Positions 1 to 5,757 of a DNA stretch of 10,567 bases are shown piece after piece; position 1 is the first letter of the stretch, and every line of letters begins with the position of its first letter. The notes below the pieces were generated by a model. It saw only the letters and a program-made list of their open reading frames with translations. It was not told where the DNA came from and searched no databases. Origin of the DNA: JACJYE01 sp964432875. Its GTDB lineage: Bacteria; Bacteroidota; Bacteroidia; Chitinophagales; Saprospiraceae. Both the position numbers and the translations under genes were made by a program. Location of the stretch: the NCBI GenBank assembly GCA_964432875.1, contig CAYSPJ010000153.1, positions 1-10,567 on the forward strand, in the 5' to 3' direction.

Positions 1-13
1 CCTTGTAATGCCC

Positions 14-388
14 TCAAAGAAAAATCTTATACATCAAGGTAGTGGATAAGGACAAGATGATGGCCAGGACGAAGGCCGACCAGAAATCCCGGATATTGAA
101 GCCGCGCATGAAGTGGGCGGTCAGCAGGAGCAGAGCGGCATTGACCACGAAGGCGAACAGGCCCAAAGTTAGCCAGCGCAGGGGCGTAGTGATCCAATGA
201 AGGACCGTCCCCAAGGTCGCATTGAGCAGGGAGAGTACCAGGGCGATGAGCAGCGCGCGGACGAAGTCTTGGATTTCGACGCCTTTCAGCAGGTAAGCGC
301 CGATCATCAGGGCAGCGGCATTGATCAATATTTTGAGGACGGCTTCTCCCAGAGAGCCGAAGATGGCACCTAGTAGTACGATATCCAT
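14..388 (-). CDS. DUF360/YvlD-type 'phage holin family' small membrane protein
   Basis: A 124-residue integral membrane protein of the DUF360/YvlD group (called 'phage holin family', although it is a housekeeping bacterial family and not evidence of a prophage). Four hydrophobic segments are visible, at about residues 3-30, 43-62, 70-93 and 102-122. The family pattern is repeated: a Gly-rich helix, then LLKGVEIQDF and later MRGFNIRDF, each followed by a helix rich in Ala and Leu; the central LTLGLFAFVVNAALLLL stretch is diagnostic. I chose the ATG at 386-388 because the longer reading from 439 would overlap the preceding gene and adds a non-hydrophobic tail. It starts 2 nt after the stop of the coiled-coil gene, so the two are almost certainly co-transcribed and perhaps translationally coupled. 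The function of this family is not established; a role in the inner membrane is all that can be inferred. Confidence 0.85.
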   Translation of the reverse strand: MDIVLLGAIFGSLGEAVLKILINAAALMIGAYLLKGVEIQDFVRALLIALVLSLLNATLGTVLHWITTPLRWLTLGLFAFVVNAALLLLTAHFMRGFNIRDFWSAFVLAIILSLSTTLMYKIFL

Positions 389-390
389 GA

Positions 391-684
391 TTAGCGGTTT
401 GAGTTTTGAGCTTTGAGTTCCTGCAGGTCTTTCTTGCACTGCTGCAGTTCCTTTTCAAGCTTGGAGATGCGTTGTTCGAGGCTTTCTACAGTCGCGGTGG
501 CAGCATCCCTTTGGGCGGGTTTAGCCGGTTGGACTACTTCGGTTTTTTGCTCTAGCCCGAGTTGTTGTTTAATATTCAGCGGGTCTTCGCCATTATACCA
601 GGAAGCGCCGAAGTAAGCCAGCGGTACGATGATGAGCATAACGATGAAAAAACGTGCGAAGGGGGTCATTTTTCTTCTGGCCAT
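391..684 (-). CDS. Small single-pass membrane protein with C-terminal coiled coil
   Basis: A 97-residue protein I do not recognise by name. Residues 1-10 are basic (MARRKMTPFA), followed by one membrane helix at about residues 11-28 and then a short 'GASWYNGEDPLNIK' segment. A polar Ala/Pro/Gln-rich linker follows, and residues 67-93 are a Glu/Lys/Leu heptad-like stretch (LEQRISKLEKELQQCKKDLQ) typical of a coiled coil. Positive-inside charge suggests an N-in topology with the coiled coil outside the cytoplasm, but this is inferred. It is the first gene of a two-gene minus-strand unit with the DUF360 protein, separated by only 2 nt, so the two may work together in the envelope. It diverges from the thiolase gene across a 138-nt AT-rich spacer. 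Start is the ATG at 682-684, the only one that includes the basic leader. Confidence 0.75.
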   Translation of the reverse strand: MARRKMTPFARFFIVMLIIVPLAYFGASWYNGEDPLNIKQQLGLEQKTEVVQPAKPAQRDAATATVESLEQRISKLEKELQQCKKDLQELKAQNSNR

Positions 685-768
685 AAAGTTGATTTTTTCA
701 ATGTGCGGCTGTAAAATTAATGCACTTGCCCAATTATCGCTGCATTATTTCTACACAATCCGCGATTT

Positions 769-803
769 TTTGGATGAAAGCGGCCGCTAAAAAGCTATTT
801 TTG
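769..803 (+). promoter_or_regulatory. Bacteroidota-type promoter for the thiolase/FadB-like operon
   Basis: TATTTTTG at 796-803 is a perfect match to the Bacteroidota -7 consensus TAnnTTTG. A TTTG that could serve as the -33 box lies at 769-772, 23 nt upstream, at the long end of usual spacing. A transcript would begin near 810, giving a leader of about 13 nt before the ATG at 823. No Shine-Dalgarno sequence is present, as is normal in this phylum. Confidence 0.5.
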
Positions 804-822
804 CCCCTAAACAACCGCCGCT

Positions 823-2028
823 ATGGCCGAAGCATACATATTTGACGTGCTGCGCACCCCGAGGAGTAAAGGAGAAAACACTGGAGCTTTGTACGAAGTC
901 AAGCCGGTGAGCCTGCTCGCCGCTACTCTGGATGCCGTTTTAAAACGCAATTCCATCACCCCGGAACAGATTGAGGATGTCATTATCGGTTGCGCTACGC
1001 CGGTCAATGACCAAGGGGGTCATATCGCTCAAGCTGCTTTGCTATATGCTGGCTGGGCTAGTGCAGGCAAGGGCATACAGATCAACCGCTACGGCGCTTC
1101 AGGGCTGGAAGCTATCAATCTGGCAGCGATGAAGGTGCGCTCCGGATGGGGCGAAATCATGCTAGCAGGGGGCGTGGAGAGCATGAGCCGCGTGCCGCCA
1201 GGTAGCGATGGCGGGCCCCTGTTGTACGACCCTGAAGTATTCAGCAAGGCCGGCCAGCTCCCCCAGGGCATCGCTGCCGACTTGCTGGCTAGCCTGGAAG
1301 GCCTTAGCCGGGAAACCCTGGATAGCTATGCGTTGGAATCATGCCGGCGTGCTGCCCATGCGGTTGAAAACGGTTATTTTTCTTCCTCTATCATCCCGAT
1401 ATACGACCGCAATGGTTTGCTCATCCTGGCTGAAGATGAAGGGGTTGGCCAACTACTCACGCAGGAAAGCCTGGCGCAACTGCCTCCGGCTTATGCCGCT
1501 TTGGGGCAGATGGGCTTTGACGAAATGGCGCTGCGGCAGCACCCCTGGTTGGAGCATATCCGCCATGTGCATACTCAAGGCAATTCTGGTAATCGAGCGG
1601 ATGGAGCGGCATTGGCTTTGGTAGGCAGCCAAACGGCGGGCGAAGCCCTGGGCTTGGCCCCCCGTGCTCGTATCCGTGCAGTTGCCGCCCTCAGCAACGA
1701 GCCGGGTTTGATGCTTGACAGCCCGGCGGCGGCGGCCCGCAAAGCGCTGCAAATAGCTGGCATGACGCCCCGCGATATCGGGCTTTGGGAGTGCAATGAG
1801 GTTTATGCTGCCGTCGTGCTCAAATTTCAGCGCGAGCTGGATATCGACGCTGCCACTATCAATGTCAATGGGGGCGCAATCGCCCTGGGGCATCCATTGG
1901 GCGCCACCGGCGCTATGTTGTTGGGCAGTTTGCTGGATGAACTGGAGCGGCGCGATTTAAATACCGGTTTGATCGCGCTTTCTACCGGCGGCGGCATAGG
2001 AGTGGCTACGATTATCGAAAGGGTTTAA
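823..2028 (+). CDS. Thiolase-fold protein (FadA-like) lacking both catalytic cysteines
   Basis: A 401-residue thiolase-superfamily protein of normal FadA/acetyl-CoA acetyltransferase length. Family landmarks are clear: the N-terminal VLRTPRSKG, AGGVESMSRVP near residues 118-128, GNSG..ADGAA, the NEVYA loop (N325, E326; usually NEAFA) and GGAIALGHPLGATGA with the base His357. Normal members use a nucleophilic Cys in an 'NRxCxSGL' loop to form an acyl-enzyme and a second Cys in 'CxGGG' to move the proton. Here the first is Gly91 (INRYGASGLEAI, codon GGC at 1093-1095) and the second is Ser387 (ALSTGGGIG, codon TCT at 1981-1983). Classical thiolysis or Claisen condensation is therefore not expected. 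The frame is intact and otherwise well conserved, so this is not an obvious pseudogene. It heads an operon with the FadB-like gene 12 nt downstream, and the two probably form a complex. Alternatives: a structural partner subunit, or an enzyme with non-covalent acyl-CoA chemistry. Confidence 0.9.
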   Translation: MAEAYIFDVLRTPRSKGENTGALYEVKPVSLLAATLDAVLKRNSITPEQIEDVIIGCATPVNDQGGHIAQAALLYAGWASAGKGIQINRYGASGLEAINLAAMKVRSGWGEIMLAGGVESMSRVPPGSDGGPLLYDPEVFSKAGQLPQGIAADLLASLEGLSRETLDSYALESCRRAAHAVENGYFSSSIIPIYDRNGLLILAEDEGVGQLLTQESLAQLPPAYAALGQMGFDEMALRQHPWLEHIRHVHTQGNSGNRADGAALALVGSQTAGEALGLAPRARIRAVAALSNEPGLMLDSPAAAARKALQIAGMTPRDIGLWECNEVYAAVVLKFQRELDIDAATINVNGGAIALGHPLGATGAMLLGSLLDELERRDLNTGLIALSTGGGIGVATIIERV

Positions 2029-2040
2029 TAACAACAAAGC

Positions 2041-4170
2041 ATGATTCGCTATAAAAAAGATACGGACCATATCGTTACGCTAATCCTGGACATGAGCGGG
2101 CGCAACACCAATGTGATCAACCATGAGATTGCCAAAGCTTTTGTACCGGTTATCGAGCAGCTGAAAAGGGAAAAGGAGAAAGGGTTGTTGCGTGGCGTCA
2201 TCCTCACTTCGGCCAAGAAAAACTTTCTTGCCGGGGGCGATTTGGAGTATCTGTACCACATCGAAAATGCCGAAGATATTTTTCGTTTTGCCGAGCAGCT
2301 CAAAGGGATACTGCGCGATCTGGAGCGCCCGGGCATACCCGTGGTAGCCGCTATCAACGGGCCTGCTGCGGGCACCGGCTTTGAAGTGGCCCTGGCATGC
2401 CACCACCGCATCGCATTGGATGGCCCCAAAGTCTGGCTGGGTTTCCCGGAAGTGCAGCTTGGCCTCATCCCTGGCAGTGGGGGCATCATCCGTTTGATGT
2501 GGCTTTTGGGTATTGAAAAAGCTTATCCTATCTTAAGCTCGGGCCTGCGCTATACCCCCCGTGAGGCTCTCCAAGCTGGTTTAATTGACGATCTGGCGGC
2601 CACGCGCCGCGAGATGCTGGATAAAGCCCGGGCCTGGCTGTTGCAAAACAGCGAAGGGTGCCGGCCCTGGGACCGCAGCGGGGCCACCATACCCGGCGGC
2701 ATGGCCCGCCACCCCCAGGTAGCGGAGCGCCTCCGCCTGGTCACGGCTCAATTGGCGGGTGAGGCGCACGGCAACCACCCCACCTTGCAGGCTATCCTCA
2801 ATATCCTTTCCGAATGTTCCAAGGTCGATTTTGATACGGCTTCCCGCATCGAAAGCCGCCACTATGCCAGCCTGCTGCACAGCAAGCCTTGTAAGAATAT
2901 GCTCAAAGCCCTTTGGTTCGACTTCAACTATATCAAGCAAGGCGGCGACCGCCCCAGGGGCTTTGGCAAATTCCGGCCGCAGAAAGTAGGCATCATTGGC
3001 GCAGGGCGCATGGGCTCGGGCATCGCCCTGGCTTGTCTGGCTCATGGCCTAGCAGTGGTGCTGAAGGACGTCTCCAAGCCCATTGCCGAGCGTGGGCGCG
3101 AATACGTGCGCCAGCGGCTGGACGAAATGGCGGCGGAAGGCAAAAAATCTGCTGTTGAAAGAGACCAGATGCTCAGCCGCATCCAGACTACTGAAAACGC
3201 GCAGGACTTTCAGGGCTGCGACCTGGTCATCGAAGCGGTTTTTGAAAACCGCCTGGTCAAGCAAAAAGTGATGCGCGAAGCAGAAGAGCATATCGACGAA
3301 TACGCCCTTTTTGCCAGCAATACGGTCTCCATTCCAATCACGCGCTTGGCGGAGGGCAGCCTGCGCCCGGAAAACTATGTCGGCCTGCATTTCTTCCCGC
3401 CGGCAGAGGAGGTGCCCCTGATCGAAATCGTGCGGGGGGCAAAAACTTCCGACGAGACGGTAGCACGGGCCTTCGATTTTGTGCGGGCCATCCGCAAGAT
3501 ACCCATCGTAGTGAAAGACGACTGGGGCTTTTACGCCGCCAGAGTACAGAACACTTATATTTTGGAAGGCATCACTATGCTGCAGGAGGGCTATCCTCCT
3601 GCCCTGATCGAAAACCTGGGCCGCCAGGCCGGCATGCCGCAGGGCGCGCTGGCCCTGGCGGATAGCCTGGGCTTGAACCTCGTGATGCGTTATGAGAACC
3701 AGGCTGCAGAGCACTATGGCACCAAGTACATCCAACACCCTGCTGTGGCGGTGATGCAGGCTATGCTGGAAGAGCTGCAGCGCCCCGGCCAACAAAAACG
3801 GGCCGGCTTTTACGACTATGATGCTGGTGGACGACGCAGCCTCTGGCCTGGCCTGGCAGCCCATTTCCCGCCTTCTCAAACGGCCTATGACCGCCAGGAA
3901 CTGGAAAACCGCTTCCTTTTCGCGCAGGTGCTTGAAGCGGTTTGGTGTATGCAGGAAAAAGTGATCCATTCTATCGCCGCTGCCAACCTGGGCAGCATCC
4001 ATGGCTGGGGCTTCCCGGCTTTCAAAGGAGGCGTTATCCAATTTATCGAGGACTATGGCCTGGATGATTTCCTGAAGCAGTGCAAGCTTTACGAAAAAAA
4101 GCACGGCCAGCGCTTTAAAGTGCCAAAAGCGCTACCCAAACTGATGGAGGCTATGGCGCTTAAAGGGTGA
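2041..4170 (+). CDS. FadB-like enoyl-CoA hydratase/3-hydroxyacyl-CoA dehydrogenase, dehydrogenase site altered
   Basis: A 709-residue fusion with the FadB order: crotonase domain (about residues 1-190), linker, Rossmann NAD domain (about 314-495) and C-terminal 3HCDH repeats (about 496-705). The hydratase site looks intact: an oxyanion-loop AGGDLEYL and both catalytic glutamates, Glu115 (GTGFEVAL) and Glu137 (GFPEVQLG). The NAD site is present as GAGRMGSG (residues 320-327) with Asp343 at the end of the second strand. His450 and Glu462 of the dehydrogenase dyad are kept. However, the usual SNTS is SNTV (Val429), HFFNP is HFFPP (Pro453), and the PGFxVNR motif is WGFYAAR, replacing the catalytic Asn with Ala500. 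Oxidation of 3-hydroxyacyl-CoA may be impaired or changed in specificity. It follows the Cys-less thiolase by 12 nt, so this looks like a trifunctional-type acyl-CoA complex with modified chemistry. In normal relatives the pathway is fatty-acid beta-oxidation in the cytoplasm. Confidence 0.9.
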   Translation: MIRYKKDTDHIVTLILDMSGRNTNVINHEIAKAFVPVIEQLKREKEKGLLRGVILTSAKKNFLAGGDLEYLYHIENAEDIFRFAEQLKGILRDLERPGIPVVAAINGPAAGTGFEVALACHHRIALDGPKVWLGFPEVQLGLIPGSGGIIRLMWLLGIEKAYPILSSGLRYTPREALQAGLIDDLAATRREMLDKARAWLLQNSEGCRPWDRSGATIPGGMARHPQVAERLRLVTAQLAGEAHGNHPTLQAILNILSECSKVDFDTASRIESRHYASLLHSKPCKNMLKALWFDFNYIKQGGDRPRGFGKFRPQKVGIIGAGRMGSGIALACLAHGLAVVLKDVSKPIAERGREYVRQRLDEMAAEGKKSAVERDQMLSRIQTTENAQDFQGCDLVIEAVFENRLVKQKVMREAEEHIDEYALFASNTVSIPITRLAEGSLRPENYVGLHFFPPAEEVPLIEIVRGAKTSDETVARAFDFVRAIRKIPIVVKDDWGFYAARVQNTYILEGITMLQEGYPPALIENLGRQAGMPQGALALADSLGLNLVMRYENQAAEHYGTKYIQHPAVAVMQAMLEELQRPGQQKRAGFYDYDAGGRRSLWPGLAAHFPPSQTAYDRQELENRFLFAQVLEAVWCMQEKVIHSIAAANLGSIHGWGFPAFKGGVIQFIEDYGLDDFLKQCKLYEKKHGQRFKVPKALPKLMEAMALKG

Positions 4171-4237
4171 TACCCCTACCAGATTGCTAATCGGAAAACC
4201 GTAGATAATTCAGTTGCCAGGGGTAGCCCTTGTTTTT
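4165..4237 (+). terminator. Possible terminator after the FadB-like gene
   Basis: The 7-bp arms TACCCCT (4171-4177) and AGGGGTA (4219-4225) pair perfectly, can be extended by GGG/CCC (4165-4167 with 4227-4229), and are followed by the T-rich TTGTTTTTA. The 41-nt loop is long for a simple intrinsic terminator and holds a weak CGG-AAAA-CCG hairpin, so the call is moderate. Confidence 0.45.
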
Positions 4238-4352
4238 ATATTTTGGATGTATAAAATATTTTGAAACTTCTTAAACCTTTTTTTTTGCCTTATGTTAAGG
4301 AGGGGTTAAAATCAACTATTGAACACTTTTTTATCACAAAATCCTTCCAATT
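4230..4352 (+). promoter_or_regulatory. AT-rich promoter/leader of the rhodopsin gene
   Basis: The 123 nt before the rhodopsin start are strongly AT-rich and carry two TATTTTG elements (4239-4245 and 4257-4263), each one base short of the Bacteroidota -7 consensus. Further down, CCTTA (4288-4292) and TAAGG (4296-4300) form a small hairpin whose right arm runs into AAGGAGGGG (4297-4305). That is a Shine-Dalgarno-like string 47 nt upstream of the ATG, too far to act on it directly. Exact boxes cannot be fixed by eye. Confidence 0.35.
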
Positions 4353-5090
4353 ATGGATGCATTAGTAAATTTTCAAACCCTTTTTCTCGCCCAATTGAAG
4401 TCTGGTGACTACGTAGGTTTCACCTTTTTCATTGGCTCCATGGCCATGGCTGCTGCCACGGTATTCTTTTTCTTCCAAATCGGCCGCGTTGAGGGCAAGT
4501 GGAAGGACTCGATGCTCGTCTCTGCTTTGATCACCTTCATCGCAGCGGTGCACTACTTCTACATGCGCGATTTCTGGGCCGAGTTCCAATCCTCGCCCAC
4601 AGAGTTCCGCTACATCGACTGGATCCTGACCGTCCCGCTAATGTGCGTGGAGTTCTATCTCATCTTGCGCGCCTTTGGTGCCAAGGTAAGCCTGTTGTGG
4701 AAGATGATCTTCTACTCGCTAGTGATGCTGGTGGCTGGCTATTTGGGCGAGACGGTCTTCCGCGATGCTTCCCCGCTTTGGGGCTTCATTTCCACTATCG
4801 GCTATGCCGGTATTCTTTATGAAGTGTGGTTTGGCTCCGCCAAGCGTTTGTCTGCCAACTCGAACGACCCGGTGCTGCAGCGCGCTTTTAGCACGCTGGC
4901 GTGGTTTGTATTCGTAGGTTGGGCTATCTATCCGGTTGGGTACATGGCGATGGATACCGGCTGGCTGGCGGGCATCATCCCAGCTACCTCGCTGGACATC
5001 ATCTACAACATCGGTGATGCGGTGAACAAGATTGGCTTTGGCCTGGTGATCTACACACTGGCTATTTCTAAGTCGGAAGGCAGCAAGTAA
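4353..5090 (+). CDS. Green-type proteorhodopsin/xanthorhodopsin-like outward proton pump with antenna fenestration Gly
   Basis: A 245-residue seven-helix type-1 rhodopsin; light isomerises retinal and drives proton export across the inner membrane. Helix C reads RYIDWILTVP...E, giving Asp89 (acceptor), Thr93 and Glu100 (donor), the DTE motif of proton pumps. His67 matches the His that tunes the acceptor. Helix G has Asp222 and the Schiff-base Lys226 (GDAVNKIGFG). Met97 occupies the spectral-tuning position (Leu105 in green proteorhodopsin; Met is typical of Bacteroidota), predicting green absorption. Gly144 (PLWGFIS) aligns without gaps to Phe152 of green proteorhodopsin, the site that is Gly in xanthorhodopsin and Gloeobacter rhodopsin and opens a side window for a carotenoid antenna. 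The gene appears monocistronic: a probable terminator lies before it, and no blh or crt genes for retinal or carotenoid synthesis lie in the window. The start is ATG 4353; no ribosome-binding site is adjacent. Confidence 0.95.
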   Translation: MDALVNFQTLFLAQLKSGDYVGFTFFIGSMAMAAATVFFFFQIGRVEGKWKDSMLVSALITFIAAVHYFYMRDFWAEFQSSPTEFRYIDWILTVPLMCVEFYLILRAFGAKVSLLWKMIFYSLVMLVAGYLGETVFRDASPLWGFISTIGYAGILYEVWFGSAKRLSANSNDPVLQRAFSTLAWFVFVGWAIYPVGYMAMDTGWLAGIIPATSLDIIYNIGDAVNKIGFGLVIYTLAISKSEGSK

Positions 5091-5162
5091 AAAACGATCG
5101 GCGGGTTGCCGCCGCCGGGTCAGCTGCAAATGTGTAAGCTGAAGAGGCCATAAAAAGTCATT

Positions 5163-5199
5163 AAAAAACCCCTGGCTCGGCATAGCCGACGCCAGGGGT
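5163..5199 (-). terminator. Intrinsic terminator with leftward polarity
   Basis: A strong hairpin: outer arms CCCCTGGC (5169-5176) and GCCAGGGG (5191-5198), extendable by A5168-T5199; inner arms TCGGC/GCCGA around an ATA loop; one bulged C at 5190. Read on the minus strand it is followed directly by six T residues (5168-5163), the classic intrinsic terminator. There is no T-run on the plus side, so it mainly stops transcription coming from the right, towards the 3' end of the rhodopsin gene. Confidence 0.75.
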
Positions 5200-5372
5200 C
5201 CAAATGCATTAGTAAACTATGGGGCAAAGGTATGGCCTTTTTCTGCGCTTGCCAATTTTTTTGAGTTTTTTTGTGCCATAATGGCAGCTTAGTAGCTTGT
5301 TCGGGTTTGTTTTTTGATGCCAAAATGAGTCGATTTTTTTGCTTAGACGAGGCGCTATTCAAGTTAGGAGAT

Positions 5373-5421
5373 AAGAGGCTCCAAGCTCAAATCAAAATGT
5401 AGTAGCGCTAAAAAGCCTCTT
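5373..5421. repeat. 8-bp inverted repeat with AT-rich loop
   Basis: AAGAGGCT (5373-5380) and AGCCTCTT (5414-5421) are perfect complements across a 33-nt loop that itself holds the palindrome TAGCGCTA (5403-5410). The right arm is followed by TTTC on the plus strand. It could be an RNA structure or a weak terminator; function unknown. Confidence 0.35.
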
Positions 5422-5485
5422 TTCATAACGAAGTATAAGCGGGAAAGCGGCCATTTGAGCACAAAGGATAAAGCCTGAACAAGCT

Positions 5486-5572
5486 TTAAGTTAGTGTGGC
5501 CAGAGCCCCGATAATCAGGGCTACGACGCCAATGATGTAAACGATACGCCTCCAATCCGTTGTCTTTTTCAT
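5486..5572 (-). CDS. 28-residue single-pass membrane micro-protein
   Basis: A short intact frame, ATG at 5572-5570 to TAA at 5488-5486. It encodes MKKTTDWRR followed by an unbroken hydrophobic helix (IVYIIGVVALIIGALATL, residues 10-27). The composition is that of a real small membrane protein: a basic, Trp-containing juxtamembrane head and an Ile/Val/Ala/Gly helix of the right length, ending shortly before the stop. Small proteins of this style ('KKxxxWRRIxYIxG') are, from memory, common and unnamed in Bacteroidota, but I cannot confirm a family. The basic head suggests N-in topology. No ribosome-binding site or clear promoter box is visible. The leftward terminator at 5163-5199 is the nearest downstream stop signal on this strand and fits a transcript starting here. 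It is divergent from dps, 185 nt away. Function unknown. Confidence 0.55.
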   Translation of the reverse strand: MKKTTDWRRIVYIIGVVALIIGALATLT

Positions 5573-5757
5573 ATTATCGGATTTTATTGGTTAACTTGGG
5601 TGACTGTCCATGATCGGCGAAGATGCGGACAATAACCCCTGATAACAAGGCATATCAGCAAAGTGCTTATGGTCGTGCTGTTGCTTGCCTTTCAACTTTT
5701 ATTCTGCTCTGACGTTAATAAAGTGTGTCCTTTCACTATAAATTAAACATCATTATC
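5573..5757. promoter_or_regulatory. Divergent spacer upstream of dps, with an imperfect dyad
   Basis: This 185-nt spacer must hold promoters for dps (right) and probably the micro-protein (left). An imperfect dyad is visible: GGGT (5598-5601) and TGTCC (5605-5609) pair with GGACA (5627-5631) and ACCC (5635-5638) across a 17-nt centre. The last 45 nt before dps are AT-rich (ACTATAAATTAAAC). I could not identify a convincing TAnnTTTG box, nor a PerR- or OxyR-type operator. Confidence 0.3.

Larger units (their letters stand above)
5091..5485. other. 395-nt non-coding region after the rhodopsin gene
   Basis: No convincing protein gene is seen here. It begins with a 6-bp GC hairpin, CGGCGG-GTTG-CCGCCG (5099-5114), with no T-run, then the leftward terminator hairpin at 5163-5199. 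AT-rich sequence with T-tracts follows (about 5254-5345), then an 8-bp inverted repeat (5373-5421). A 25-codon frame from the ATG at 5325 is open but has no family signature. The stretch could serve as the 3' region of the small minus-strand gene at 5486-5572. Confidence 0.5.

Noticed and set aside
14..388. Prophage or lysis cassette suggested by the 'phage holin family' label
   Set aside because: No endolysin, phage structural or integrase gene is nearby; DUF360/YvlD proteins are ordinary bacterial membrane proteins.
780..787. GCGGCCGC palindrome upstream of the thiolase gene as an operator
   Set aside because: It is an 8-bp GC palindrome of a common restriction-site type with no paired half-sites; too little to call a regulatory site.
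3049..4104. Long open frame (351 codons) antisense to the FadB-like gene
   Set aside because: It lies wholly opposite a conserved gene, has no family signature, and its amino-acid make-up mirrors the codon bias of the sense strand.
4357..5216. 13-bp direct repeat ATGCATTAGTAAA at 4357-4369 and 5204-5216, bracketing the rhodopsin gene
   Set aside because: About one shared 13-mer is expected by chance in a window of this size, and one copy lies within the rhodopsin coding start. Not evidence of an insertion without relatives lacking the gene.
5120..5362. 80-codon minus-strand frame over the leftward terminator
   Set aside because: The frame reads straight through the hairpin and T-run and has no protein-like pattern; the terminator explains the sequence better.
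5364..5555. 63-codon minus-strand frame overlapping the 28-codon gene in another frame
   Set aside because: The translation lacks a coherent hydrophobic or domain pattern, while the overlapping 28-residue frame has one.
5725..5757. GTG start giving Dps an 11-residue extension
   Set aside because: The added residues do not resemble Dps N-termini, and the ATG at 5758 gives the family's normal length.
5625..5757. PerR/OxyR-type peroxide operator upstream of dps
   Set aside because: The AT-rich segment has no adequate inverted-repeat match to either operator.
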